A stretch of DNA of 64,000 nt from Candidatus Pullichristensenella stercorigallinarum (GTDB taxonomy: Bacteria > Bacillota > Clostridia > Christensenellales > Aristaeellaceae), in assembly GCA_018712945.1 (NCBI GenBank), contig DVFZ01000051.1, positions 1-64,000 of the forward strand, given 5' to 3'. This document shows, one piece after another, positions 6,745 through 14,854 of the stretch. The position numbers and the translations under genes were made by a program. A model generated the notes under the pieces. It did no database searches and had not been told where the DNA came from. It saw only the letters and a program-made list of their open reading frames with translations. The first letter of the stretch is position 1; each line of letters starts with the position of its first letter.

Positions 6745-8421
6745 TTACCCCTCCCCGTAAAGCGTCAGCGCCCGGTTTACCGCGGCCAGCACGCCGCGGA
6801 TGGAAGCGATGGACACGTTGGAATGGATGCCCACGCCGAACACATGATGTTCCCTGTATTCCAGCTCGATATAGGCGCAGGCCTTGGCGTCCGAGCCGGA
6901 GGAAATGGCGTGCTCGTGGTAACTCACAAACCGGAAGCCCTCAATGTGCGCTTCGCGCATGGCGGAGAAGAAGGCGTCGATGGGGCCGTTGCCTTCGCCG
7001 CTCAATTCGTGCTCCTCGTCATGATAGCGGATCATGCCGGTGAACTGCACCTGCGAATGTCCCTCGCCGCCGATTTCCGTAATGCTGTGGCGAAGCAGGG
7101 CATAGGGCTTGCTCACGGATACGAACTCGCGCAAAAACAGGTGCAACAATCGCTCCGGGGGCAGTTCCGCGCCGTAGGCCACGGCCTCCTTTTTCACCAG
7201 CGCCCCCAATTCCGGGTGCATGGCCTTGGGCAGGTTATAGCCAAAGCGCGTCTGCAATACGTAGGCCGCGCCGCCCTTGCCGCTCTGGGAATTGATGCGG
7301 ATGATCGGCTCGTAGCTGCGGCCGATGTCCTTGGGGTCGATGATGAGATAGGGCACCTGCCAGGGCTGGCGGGGATGCTCGGCGCGGTAGGCAAAGCCCT
7401 TGCGGATGGCGTCCTGGTGCGAGCCGGAAAAGGCTGTAAACACCAGATCGCCCGCGTAGGGAGAGCGCTCGGGCACGCGCATGCGCGTGCAGCGCTCATA
7501 CACCTGCCGTATGCGCATCAGGTGCTTGAAGTTCAGCCCGGACGGTATGCCCAGCGCCGCCATGTTCATCCCCAGCGTCACCAAATCCACGTTGCCGGTG
7601 CGCTCGCCGTTGCCAAACAGCGTGCCTTCCACGCGCTCCGCGCCGGCCAGCAGGGAAAGCTCGGCCTCGGCTATGCTGGTGCCGCGGTCGTTGTGGGGGT
7701 GCACGGAAAGGATGACGCTCTCGCGGCCCGGCAAAAAGCGGTGTACGTACTCAATGCGGTCGGCAAACTCGTTGGGCGTGGATTTTTGCACCGTGGAGGG
7801 CAGGTTGAGAATCAGCTTTTTCTCCGGCGTGGCCCCGAAGTGCTCCACCACCGAGGAGAGCACCACCATCGCCAGGCGCGGCTCGCTTTCGGAAAAGCAT
7901 TCCGGCGAGTATTCAAAGGTAATGCCCTCGCCGCCATCCTCGCGCATCTCCGCCAGCATGCGCAAAAGCTCGATTTCGCGCACGGCGATGTCCACGATGC
8001 CCTTGCGCGTGGTCTTGTACACGGCTTTTTGAAACATCGGGGAAATGTTGGTGTACAGGTGCACGATGACGTGCTTCGCGCCCTCGATGGCCTCGTAGGT
8101 CTTGCGAATCAGGTGTTCGCGCGCCTGCGTGAGCACCTGGATGGTCACGTCGTCGGGAATCAAATCCTGCTCAATCAGGGCGCGCACGCAGTCGTATTCC
8201 GTCTGCGAGGCCGAGGGGAAGCCCACCTCAATTTCCTTGAAGCCCATGCGCACCAGCATTTTGAACATCTCGATTTTTTCCTCGACGTTCATCGGCTCCA
8301 CCAGCGCCTGGTTGCCGTCGCGCAAATCCACAGAGCACCAGATGGGCGCCTTTTCCAGCCGCCGGGAGGGCCACTGGCGGTCGGGCAGCGTCACCGGTAC
8401 GCAAGGCGTGTATTTTCTCAT
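6745..8421 (-). CDS. leuA: 2-isopropylmalate synthase
   Basis: A 558-residue enzyme condensing acetyl-CoA with 2-ketoisovalerate, the first committed step of leucine synthesis. The TIM-barrel motif DLRDGNQAL lies near the N-terminus, HPHNDRGTS is the metal-binding HxHND site, and FGNGERTGN follows. The last about 130 residues are the LeuA allosteric (dimer) domain, with the ISSGSDAKACAYIEL type of sequence. The length fits the long (about 560 residue) LeuA class. The ORF is open to 8520, but ATG 8419-8421 is preferred: GGGGGAG lies 6 bases before it and the upstream part overlaps the T-box leader. Expression is probably governed by uncharged tRNA through that leader. Confidence 0.95.
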   Translation of the reverse strand: MRKYTPCVPVTLPDRQWPSRRLEKAPIWCSVDLRDGNQALVEPMNVEEKIEMFKMLVRMGFKEIEVGFPSASQTEYDCVRALIEQDLIPDDVTIQVLTQAREHLIRKTYEAIEGAKHVIVHLYTNISPMFQKAVYKTTRKGIVDIAVREIELLRMLAEMREDGGEGITFEYSPECFSESEPRLAMVVLSSVVEHFGATPEKKLILNLPSTVQKSTPNEFADRIEYVHRFLPGRESVILSVHPHNDRGTSIAEAELSLLAGAERVEGTLFGNGERTGNVDLVTLGMNMAALGIPSGLNFKHLMRIRQVYERCTRMRVPERSPYAGDLVFTAFSGSHQDAIRKGFAYRAEHPRQPWQVPYLIIDPKDIGRSYEPIIRINSQSGKGGAAYVLQTRFGYNLPKAMHPELGALVKKEAVAYGAELPPERLLHLFLREFVSVSKPYALLRHSITEIGGEGHSQVQFTGMIRYHDEEHELSGEGNGPIDAFFSAMREAHIEGFRFVSYHEHAISSGSDAKACAYIELEYREHHVFGVGIHSNVSIASIRGVLAAVNRALTLYGEG

Positions 8422-8446
8422 GCGCATCTCCCCCGTTGAATTTATC

Positions 8447-8671
8447 AAAAAAACCTTCGCCCCTCCTGGGGCGAAGGCATACTTCGCGGTACCACCCAAT
8501 TTCGCCGGAAAATCCGGCAATCTCAGCGCCCGATAACGGGGGCAACCGTTCCAAACTCATCGCCTGAAAAGCTCCGGGGCGAGCTATCCACGCCGCGCCG
8601 CGCCGCCGGTTTGCAGCTACCCCGGCTCTCTGTGTGCGAAAACGGGCGTCTTTTCCCCATCATTGCCATGC
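8447..8671 (-). promoter_or_regulatory. T-box leader of leuA
   Basis: Read on the minus strand, GGGTGGTACCGCG (8485-8497) is the T-box sequence that pairs with the acceptor end of uncharged tRNA. It is followed by a terminator, CCTTCGCCCC/GGGGCGAAGG (8454-8477), and a T-run. About 170 bases of structured leader precede it. A CTC triplet at 8581-8583, next to a strand (GCCCCGG) that pairs with CCGGGG, is a tentative leucine specifier. The specifier assignment was not confirmed by folding. Confidence 0.9.
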
Positions 8672-8677
8672 CCGTCT

Positions 8678-8706
8678 ATTATATCAGAAGCGCGCCGCCC
8701 TGTCAA
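8678..8706 (-). promoter_or_regulatory. leuA promoter
   Basis: On the minus strand TTGACA (8706-8701), 17 bases, TATAAT (8683-8678): a full consensus promoter directly upstream of the T-box leader. Confidence 0.85.
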
Positions 8707-8730
8707 CGCGGCGTTTTGCGAAAAATGCGA

Positions 8731-8759
8731 TTGTGTTTCCGGCGAAATTGTGCTATGAT
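8731..8759 (+). promoter_or_regulatory. Promoter of the dnaD-like operon
   Basis: TTGTGT (8731-8736), 17 bases, TATGAT (8754-8759) with an upstream TG (extended -10). It diverges from the leuA promoter and lies 33 bases before the start codon at 8793. Confidence 0.65.
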
Positions 8760-8792
8760 TTCATGGGGCATTGCCGCGAAAGGGGAGGAATC

Positions 8793-10214
8793 ATGGCGTT
8801 TCTCAGCTTCGACAAGGGCGCGGTGGTCTATGGCTCCACGCCCGTGGAAAACATGTTTCTCTTGGAATATCTGCCCACCGCGCAGGACGACTGCCTGCGC
8901 GTGTATCTCTATGCGCGCCTATTGTGTTGCCATCCCGAGCTGGGCGGCAGCGTGGCCGATATCGCCCGCGCCCTGCGCATCACCGAGGAAGCCGTGGAAG
9001 ACGCCTTCCGCTTCTGGGAGCGCGAAGGGCTGGTCAAACGCCTGAGCGACCGCCCGCCCTCTTATGCGCTCACACCCATGCGCGGGGCCAGCCCGGTTTC
9101 GGAAATGGATCAGCATTACTATCAGTTCCGCGATTTCAACGCTTCCCTGCAAAGGCTGTTTGGCGACGTCATTCTCCACGGCGAGGTGGAAATCGCCCAG
9201 GAGTGGGTGACGGTGTTTGGCTATACCACGGAAGCGGCGTTGCGCATTGCCGATTACGGCTTGAGCGGCCTGCGCTATTCGCGCAAAACGCCCCGCGCCA
9301 CGCTGCGCAAGCTGGACAACCTCGCCCGCGAATGGAGCGAGCGCGGCGCGCGCACGCTGGAGGACGTGGAGCGCATGATTGCCGAAAAGAGCGGCGATTA
9401 CGCCGCGGCGGAGGCGGTGCTCAAGCGCTTCGGCCTGCGCCGCCGCCCCACAGAGGACGAACTGGCGCTGGTGCGCAAGTGGCGCGGCAGTTGGGGCTTT
9501 GAAACCGAGGCCATCCTCGCCGCCTGCGAAGCCACCACGAATGCGCAGAACCCCTCGTTTGCCTATCTGGACAAGGTGCTCGAGGGCCGCTACCTGCAGG
9601 CGGACGAGTGCTATGGGGCGTTGCGCGGCGTTTTGCGCGAGCTGGGCAGCGCCGCCCAGCCCACGCCGGACACGCTCAGGCGCTATGCGGCTTTCCTGGA
9701 GGCCGGATTTGAACCGCGCACGGTGGAAACGGCCGCCATCGCCTTAAACGCCAAGAACCGCCATCGCTTCGAGGATTTGGAGCGATTGCTGGCTCAGTGG
9801 GCGGAAAAGGGGCTTTTGAGCGCCGACGCCGCCGAGGCGTATTTGCAGCGCCAGCGCGCGCTGGAAAGGGAGCTTACCGCCCTGTTCCGCCTCGCCGGCT
9901 CGGACAGGACGCCGGGTTTGGCCGAGATCGCCCAGTACGAGACATGGAAGAACCGCTTTTCTGAGGAAATGCTGCGCCTGGCCGCGGAGATGAGCCGCGA
10001 AAAGGGCCGGGTGATGACGGCGATGGACAAGCTGCTTTCCGCATGGGAAAAAGAGGGCGTCTCCACGCCCGAACAGGCGCGCGCGCGTCAGGAACGTCCC
10101 CGCGAAAAGCGCGGCTCCGACAACCCCGCCCTGCGCTATGAGCAGCGGACGCTCGAGGGCGACGGGGACGATTTGTTTACAGACCTGACGAAGTATGGAG
10201 GGAACGGCGAATGA
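8793..10214 (+). CDS. DnaD domain-containing primosomal protein
   Basis: A 473-residue protein with an N-terminal winged-helix region (about 1-110) and two helical DnaB_2/DnaD-type domains (about 200-270 and 280-350). The C-terminal part is charged and helical. DnaD/DnaB-type proteins remodel DNA at the origin and at restart sites and help load the replicative helicase. The ORF is open from 8634, but AGGGGAGGA places the start at ATG 8793. The stop overlaps the start of the DnaI-like ATPase gene (ATGA), which is its expected functional partner. Confidence 0.85.
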   Translation: MAFLSFDKGAVVYGSTPVENMFLLEYLPTAQDDCLRVYLYARLLCCHPELGGSVADIARALRITEEAVEDAFRFWEREGLVKRLSDRPPSYALTPMRGASPVSEMDQHYYQFRDFNASLQRLFGDVILHGEVEIAQEWVTVFGYTTEAALRIADYGLSGLRYSRKTPRATLRKLDNLAREWSERGARTLEDVERMIAEKSGDYAAAEAVLKRFGLRRRPTEDELALVRKWRGSWGFETEAILAACEATTNAQNPSFAYLDKVLEGRYLQADECYGALRGVLRELGSAAQPTPDTLRRYAAFLEAGFEPRTVETAAIALNAKNRHRFEDLERLLAQWAEKGLLSADAAEAYLQRQRALERELTALFRLAGSDRTPGLAEIAQYETWKNRFSEEMLRLAAEMSREKGRVMTAMDKLLSAWEKEGVSTPEQARARQERPREKRGSDNPALRYEQRTLEGDGDDLFTDLTKYGGNGE

Positions 10215-11182
10215 CCAGAGCCGAACGCATCCGCGCCTTGCTGGACGAATACGCGCGCCAGCGCTACCAGAACGAACGCGAACAGCGCGCGCGCGAGCGG
10301 GAAGCCTTTGCGCGCGACCCGGAGCTGGAAACCCTGCGCGCGCGCAGCCTGGCGCTGGCCACGCAGTCCCTGCGCGCGGCCATGGACGAGCCAGACAAAG
10401 AAAAGCGGCGCGCCATTGCCGGACAGATGCGGCAAAAGGGCGCGCTCATCAACGCGGAAACGCGCCGCCGCCTGCGGGCGCTGGGGTTGGCGGAGGATTA
10501 CCTGGAAGAACATTACCGTTGTCCCGAATGCCGGGATACCGGCTATGTGGGCGACGCCCCGGCGCGCTTCTGCGCCTGCTTCGAGCGCCGTTTGGCGGCG
10601 ATGGAGACGGAGGGCGCGCCGCAGGAGCAGACATTTGAAACCTTCAACGCCGCCTTTGTGCCCGAGGAGGGCGGCCAGCGCGAGCGGCTCATCAAGGCGC
10701 GCGACGCGCTGGAGAAGTTTGCCGACCGCTACCCGGATGTGCCCCAGCGCAACATCGTGCTTTCCGGCGCGGGCGGGCTGGGCAAGAGCTTTCTGCTGAA
10801 TTGCGTCTACGAGCGCGTTTCCCGCCGCGGCTACGCGGCCACGCGGGTCACGGCCTTCCGCATGTTCGATGAAATGCGCAAGCGCCACATGAGCGGCGGC
10901 GAGGACGCGGACGGCTTTGCCGCCCTTTTGGAAGCGCCGCTTTTGCTGGTGGACGATTTGGGCACGGAGCCGTTGATGCGCAATATCACCGTGGAATACC
11001 TGTTTTTGCTGGTCAACGAGCGCATGGAGGCCGCGCTTTCGACGATGTTTACGACCAATCTCACCCCGGCGCAGATCCAGGAGCGCTATGGCGAGCGGGT
11101 GTGTTCCCGCCTGTTCGACCGCTCCCGCGCCCTGGCAATCAAGCTGGAAGGAAAGGACTTGAGGCTGCATGGAATCCGTTAA
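10211..11182 (+). CDS. DnaI/DnaC-like helicase-loader ATPase
   Basis: A 323-residue AAA+ protein. A charged N-terminal helical region is followed by a zinc-ribbon (CPECRDTGYVGD...FCAC, about residues 101-120), Walker A GAGGLGKSF (about 191-199) and Walker B LLLVDDLGTE. Such proteins deliver the replicative DnaB helicase to DNA. The gene overlaps the DnaD-like gene by 4 bases and the next gene by 14, so the cluster is a tight operon. It could be called DnaC or DnaI; the cysteine ribbon favours the DnaI/IstB-related clostridial type. Confidence 0.88.
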   Translation: MTRAERIRALLDEYARQRYQNEREQRAREREAFARDPELETLRARSLALATQSLRAAMDEPDKEKRRAIAGQMRQKGALINAETRRRLRALGLAEDYLEEHYRCPECRDTGYVGDAPARFCACFERRLAAMETEGAPQEQTFETFNAAFVPEEGGQRERLIKARDALEKFADRYPDVPQRNIVLSGAGGLGKSFLLNCVYERVSRRGYAATRVTAFRMFDEMRKRHMSGGEDADGFAALLEAPLLLVDDLGTEPLMRNITVEYLFLLVNERMEAALSTMFTTNLTPAQIQERYGERVCSRLFDRSRALAIKLEGKDLRLHGIR

Positions 11183-11681
11183 AGAGGATGTCCTCGCCGC
11201 GCTGGACGGCCTGGGCATTGCCTACGACTTGTTGGAGCATGAACCCGTGCACACCATGGAGGACTGCAAGGCCGCGGAGAAGGCGCTGGGCGGGGTGATG
11301 CCCAAGAACCTATTTCTCACCCCGCGCAACCATGCCTCGCACCATTTGCTCATCGCCCGCGCGGAGGCTCCGTTCCGCACGGCGCTGATTTCGCGCCAGC
11401 TCGGCGTTTCGCGGTTGAGTTTTGCCACATCCGGGGAACTTATGGACATGCTGCGCACGCTGCCCGGGGCGATCAGCCCGCTGGGGCTGCTGTTTGATGG
11501 GGAGAGGAAGGTGCGCCTGGCCATTGACCGCACGCTGCGCGGCGAGGAGAGGCTGTTGTTCCATCCCTGCGTCAATACCGCTACGCTGGCGTTGTCCGGA
11601 AAGGACTTTTTTGAGCGGCTTTTGCCATCGCTTCAGCATGAGGCCGTGTATGTAGACATGCAAGAGGAGGACAATGCATGA
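11169..11681 (+). CDS. YbaK/ProX-type aminoacyl-tRNA deacylase
   Basis: A 170-residue protein of the YbaK/prolyl-tRNA editing family, which hydrolyses mischarged Ala- or Cys-tRNAPro in trans. Support comes from VHTMEDCKAAEKALG near residue 30, the KNLFL strand and the SPLGLLFDG segment typical of ProXp/PrdX proteins. It overlaps the DnaI-like gene by 14 bases and YitT by 4, so it is co-transcribed with replication genes without an obvious functional link. Confidence 0.82.
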   Translation: MESVKEDVLAALDGLGIAYDLLEHEPVHTMEDCKAAEKALGGVMPKNLFLTPRNHASHHLLIARAEAPFRTALISRQLGVSRLSFATSGELMDMLRTLPGAISPLGLLFDGERKVRLAIDRTLRGEERLLFHPCVNTATLALSGKDFFERLLPSLQHEAVYVDMQEEDNA

Positions 11682-12538
11682 AGTTTGATTGGAAGCGCGA
11701 TTTGCGCAGGCTTTTGCTGGTCATCGTCGGCTCTGTGATTATTGCGGTCAATCTGAAAATGTTTGTGCGCCCGGCGGGGCTGTATCCCGGCGGCGCGAAC
11801 GGCCTTTCCATGTTGATGCAGACGATCTTTTCCACCTATCTGGGCGTATCGGTTCCCTTCACGGTGTTCAACGTACTGTTCAACTCCATCCCCGCATACA
11901 TTGGCCTGCGCTTCCTGGGCCGCAAGTTCACGATCCTGTCGATTATCACCATCGTGCTTTCCAGTGTTCTCACCGACCTTTTGCCTGACTTGAGCCTGAC
12001 CAGCGATCCCCTGCTCAACTGCGTGTTCGGCGGCATACTCTTTGCCTTTGCCAGCAGCCTGTGCCTGCGCGCCGACGCCACCACCGGCGGCACCGATTTC
12101 ATCGCCATGTATATGGCGCAGAAGTACGACCGCGATGCTTTCAGTACGATCTTCGTGGGCAACGCCATCATGCTGGCCGTGGCCGGATACCTGTTTGGCT
12201 GGGATAAGGCGCTGTATTCGATCATCTACCAGTTCGCGGTGACGCAGGCGCTGCACGTCTTTTACAAGAACTATCAGAAGCACACGCTGTTCATTATCAC
12301 TTCCAAGCCCGAGGAAGTGTACGAGTGCATCCGCGTAAACACGCACCATGGCGCCACGCTTTTCCATGGCGTCGGCCTTTACGAACAAAAGGAGCGCAAC
12401 ATGGTCTATTCCGTAGTTTCTTCCGCCGAGATGCGCCATGTGCTTGGCGAAGTACGCCGCATTGACGACCATGCCTTCATCAACATCGTCAAAACCGACC
12501 AACTCGCCGGCCGCTTCTATCACCGCCCCACCGACTGA
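11678..12538 (+). CDS. YitT family membrane protein with DUF2179 domain
   Basis: A 286-residue protein with five to six membrane helices (residues 8-190) and a soluble C-terminal DUF2179 domain (about 200-280). GLYPGGANGLSMLMQ near residue 35 and ADATTGGTDFIAMYM near 130 are YitT-family signatures. The family is widespread in Firmicutes; transport activity is suspected but not proven. It overlaps the preceding gene as ATGA and ends the operon. Confidence 0.85.
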   Translation: MKFDWKRDLRRLLLVIVGSVIIAVNLKMFVRPAGLYPGGANGLSMLMQTIFSTYLGVSVPFTVFNVLFNSIPAYIGLRFLGRKFTILSIITIVLSSVLTDLLPDLSLTSDPLLNCVFGGILFAFASSLCLRADATTGGTDFIAMYMAQKYDRDAFSTIFVGNAIMLAVAGYLFGWDKALYSIIYQFAVTQALHVFYKNYQKHTLFIITSKPEEVYECIRVNTHHGATLFHGVGLYEQKERNMVYSVVSSAEMRHVLGEVRRIDDHAFINIVKTDQLAGRFYHRPTD

Positions 12539-12551
12539 GCGCAGTGCGCTC

Positions 12552-12681
12552 GGCCAGCGCTGCCGCGTTAGAGAGACGTGCGCCCGCCCCACGAGCAGGG
12601 GGCGGGCGCGCTTTGTTGCGTTTCGTTTGGAGCGGAGGCGGAGGCAGACGCCGGGCGGCTCACGCGCAGGAGCCGCCCGGC
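12552..12681 (+). repeat. Two-hairpin repeat family C, copy 1
   Basis: Begins GGCCAGCGCTGCCGCGTTAGAG 13 bases after the yitT stop. It contains a stem of GCGCCCGCCCC with GGGGGCGGGCGC and a second stem of CCGGGCGGCT with AGCCGCCCGG. The about 130-bp unit recurs in inverse orientation at 13316-13445, just after the dinB stop, so both copies sit in the same orientation relative to their gene ends. Confidence 0.75.
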
Positions 12682-12700
12682 TGCTGTTGTACAGCGAAAG

Positions 12701-12719
12701 CCCCCGCTTCGAGCGGGGG
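12701..12719. repeat. Hairpin flanking repeat A2, left
   Basis: CCCCCGCTTCGAGCGGGGG, a 7-9 bp stem. The same sequence stands at 12924-12941 on the other side of repeat A2. Confidence 0.7.
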
Positions 12720-12720
12720 T

Positions 12721-12922
12721 TCAGAGCGCTGACAAAGCCCGCAAACGCAAAAATTGCCCTGAACAAAGAGAAATCAGGGGCAATTTTTGCTTCCAGCGTC
12801 AGCTGCACATGCAGCCTGCGGTCACTTACGTCCATGTAAGCTCCCTTGGCTACAAGTTTGCTTCCTTGTCTTGCAGGCTTTTGCATCGCTCTGGCAGTCT
12901 GTTGACTTTGTCAACATCCTGA
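12721..12922 (+). repeat. Dispersed repeat family A, copy 2
   Basis: The best preserved copy. TCAGAGCGCTGACAAAGCCC starts it; AAAAATTGCC and GGCAATTTTT form a central stem; TTGACTTTGTCAACATCCTG closes it. It differs from copy 1 at scattered positions only. Confidence 0.8.
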
Positions 12923-12923
12923 G

Positions 12924-12941
12924 CCCCCGCTTCGAGCGGGG
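12924..12941. repeat. Hairpin flanking repeat A2, right
   Basis: CCCCCGCTTCGAGCGGGG, a duplicate of the hairpin at 12701-12719. Confidence 0.7.
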
Positions 12942-13215
12942 ATCCGGAGAGCTTAAAGTTATGCCCAGAATCGTCAAATCCTTTAGCAGACGGGAGACGT
13001 GCTGGCAAAGAGCTGCTTTGAGCGGCATCCAGGGGAATAGCGCATGTGCCGCAATTCAGAGCGCGTGAGCGCTGCCGGTTTCATGCCCTTACAGGGCTTG
13101 GTCAAACCGCCGGTTTAGCCAGTGCTTTGATAACCTGACGTATCCCTTAAAATCCCTTTGGCTGCCGCGAACTTTCGCACCCCCGCAACTCCGCACTCCC
13201 GCCCCTTCCCGCACC

Positions 13216-13311
13216 CCCGCAACCCCGTAACCCTGCAACTCCGCAACTCCGTAACCCCGCAACTCCGCAACCCCGCAACTCCGCAACCCCGTAACCCCGT
13301 AACCCCGCAAC
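13216..13311. repeat. Tandem array of 8-bp units (12 units)
   Basis: Twelve consecutive octamers of the form YCCGYAAC (CCCGCAAC, TCCGCAAC, CCCGTAAC, TCCGTAAC, one CCTGCAAC). A more degenerate stretch of the same kind precedes it (about 13166-13215). No unique spacers occur, so it is not a CRISPR array. Confidence 0.85.
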
Positions 13312-13315
13312 GCAA

Positions 13316-13445
13316 GCCGGGCGGCTCCTGCGCGTGAGCCGCCCGGCGTCTGTTTGTACTTTCGCCCCAATCGGAACGCAACAAAGCACGCCCGCCCCCG
13401 ACTCATGGGGCGGGCGCGCGTCACTCTAACGCGGCAGCGCTGGCC
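13316..13445 (-). repeat. Two-hairpin repeat family C, copy 2 (inverse)
   Basis: The reverse complement closely matches 12552-12681, including both hairpins. It ends 7 bases from the dinB stop codon, so it would form the 3' end of dinB mRNA. Confidence 0.75.
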
Positions 13446-13452
13446 GTCGATA

Positions 13453-14670
13453 CTATCGACGCACAAATGCTGGCAGGTCTTCGTGGGGGTGCAGGTCGCC
13501 AAAATCGCTGTCCAGCAGCATGGCGCGGCGCACGCAGTTGCGCCCGTAGCGGTCGCGCAGGGCAAGCAGCGTGCGCTCCAGGGCAAGGGCGCGCGTCCGC
13601 CCACCGTCATCCAATAGGGAGAGCTGCTCGGGCGCATCCTGCGCATACAGAGTGCTTACGCATACGCCCAGACTGCGCACACTCCGGGACCAGTTCCAGT
13701 GCTCGTGGAATAGCTGCATGGCCGTTTGCGCAATCTCGCCGGAAAGCGCGCTGGGGGCGGATAGCGTCTGCTGGGCGGTGATGGTCTTGAGCGCGCTGTC
13801 ACGGATGGAAATGCTCACCGTGCGCCCCGCCAGGCCGCGCCGCAGGAGCCGCTCGCCTACGCTTTGACTGAGCACCGCGAACAGTTCGCGCGCGTCCGCG
13901 TCGCCGCACAAATCGCGCGCCGGGGTGATGCTGTTGCCGATGGATTTGATGAGCGCCTCCGCCCCCAGCGGCGCGACCGGGTCGCATTCCAGCCCGCTGG
14001 CATACGTCCACAGCGTTTCGCCGTGCTTGCCCAGCATGGCGCGCAAATCCTCCGGACGGCGCGCGGCGATGTCGCCGATGGTGCGTATGTTGCGCGCCAG
14101 CAGGCGGCGCTCCGTGGCCGGGCCAACGTATAAAAGCGCGCGCACGGGCAGCGGCCATACGGTGTTTCGGAAATTTTCCACCGTCACACAGGTGGTGGCG
14201 TCCGGCTTTTTCAAATCGCTGGCCAGTTTCGCAAATACCTTGTTGAACGATACGCCCACCGATACGGTCAGCCCCAGTTCCCGCTTGGCCCGGGCGCGGA
14301 TCTCGCCGGCAATGGTCTGTCCATCCGCGCCTACGTTGCTCACGTCCAGCCAGGCTTCGTCCAATCCGAACGGCTCCACGCGGTCGGAAAAATCGGCGTA
14401 GATGCGGCGCATCTTTTCCGCATAGCGCAGGTAGGCGGGAAAATCCGTGCCCACCAACACCAGCTCCGGGCACTTTTCCCTGGCCTGCCAGATGGCCTCC
14501 GCCGTCTTTACCCCCGCGGCCCTGGCAAGCTCGTTTTTGGAAAGTATGATGCCGTGGCGTGCGGCCGGGTCGCCGCATACGGCCATGGGCACGTTTTTCA
14601 GCGCCGGGTTCTTCAGGCATTCCACGCTGGCATAGAAGTTGTTTAAGTCGCTGTGCAGGATGGTACGCAT
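13453..14670 (-). CDS. dinB: Y-family DNA polymerase (Pol IV)
   Basis: A 405-residue translesion polymerase. The N-terminal catalytic motif DLNNFYASVE and the second acidic motif GLDEAWLDVS (usually SIDEAYLD) provide metal-binding acidic residues. The thumb (GIGDIA-like helix-hairpin-helix region) and little-finger domains follow. EQLSLLDD near residue 350 resembles a beta-clamp binding motif. The promoter overlaps a LexA-type palindrome, so it is probably induced by DNA damage. Start is ATG 14668-14670. Confidence 0.92.
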   Translation of the reverse strand: MRTILHSDLNNFYASVECLKNPALKNVPMAVCGDPAARHGIILSKNELARAAGVKTAEAIWQAREKCPELVLVGTDFPAYLRYAEKMRRIYADFSDRVEPFGLDEAWLDVSNVGADGQTIAGEIRARAKRELGLTVSVGVSFNKVFAKLASDLKKPDATTCVTVENFRNTVWPLPVRALLYVGPATERRLLARNIRTIGDIAARRPEDLRAMLGKHGETLWTYASGLECDPVAPLGAEALIKSIGNSITPARDLCGDADARELFAVLSQSVGERLLRRGLAGRTVSISIRDSALKTITAQQTLSAPSALSGEIAQTAMQLFHEHWNWSRSVRSLGVCVSTLYAQDAPEQLSLLDDGGRTRALALERTLLALRDRYGRNCVRRAMLLDSDFGDLHPHEDLPAFVRR

Positions 14671-14685
14671 AAAAATCGCCCCTAA

Positions 14686-14700
14686 CGAACATATGTTCTT
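14686..14700. promoter_or_regulatory. LexA (SOS) box in the dinB promoter
   Basis: CGAACATATGTTC contains the perfect palindrome GAACATATGTTC, matching the Firmicutes SOS box CGAACRNRYGTTYC. It sits immediately downstream of the dinB -10. Confidence 0.85.
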
Positions 14701-14702
14701 TT

Positions 14703-14732
14703 TATATTATAGCACGCCTGCCGGAAAATGCA
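14703..14732 (-). promoter_or_regulatory. dinB promoter
   Basis: On the minus strand TTGCAT, 16 bases, TATAAT, just upstream of the LexA box. The opposite strand also has AT-rich -10-like sequence, so the site may serve the divergent gene at 14855. Confidence 0.6.
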
Positions 14733-14854
14733 ACCGAACAGCAGATGAAAATATTTTGGCAAAACTTGCCATCCCTCTACCGCCAAAAAACGGAACCGGC
14801 GCCGGGGGAAATGCGTCTAAAAATCAAACCGTAAACGAAACGGAGGGGACTTAT

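Larger units (their letters stand above)
12539..13452. other. Repeat-rich 0.9-kb spacer between yitT and dinB
   Basis: No credible gene. In order it holds repeat C1, a GC hairpin, repeat A2, a second copy of that hairpin, about 220 bases without recognisable features (12942-13165), a CCGCAAC tandem array and repeat C2 in inverse orientation. ORFs listed here consist of repeat translation and lack ribosome-binding sites. Confidence 0.7.

Noticed and set aside
6733-8439. 568-codon plus-strand frame over leuA
   Set aside because: Antisense to leuA, which has full catalytic motifs and a T-box leader.
13166-13311. CRISPR array
   Set aside because: The units are 8 bases long and contiguous, without unique spacers, and no cas genes are nearby.
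13089-13646. ORFs with repeated LRGYGVAEL-type peptides
   Set aside because: They are translations of the 8-bp tandem array and repeat C, with no ribosome-binding site.
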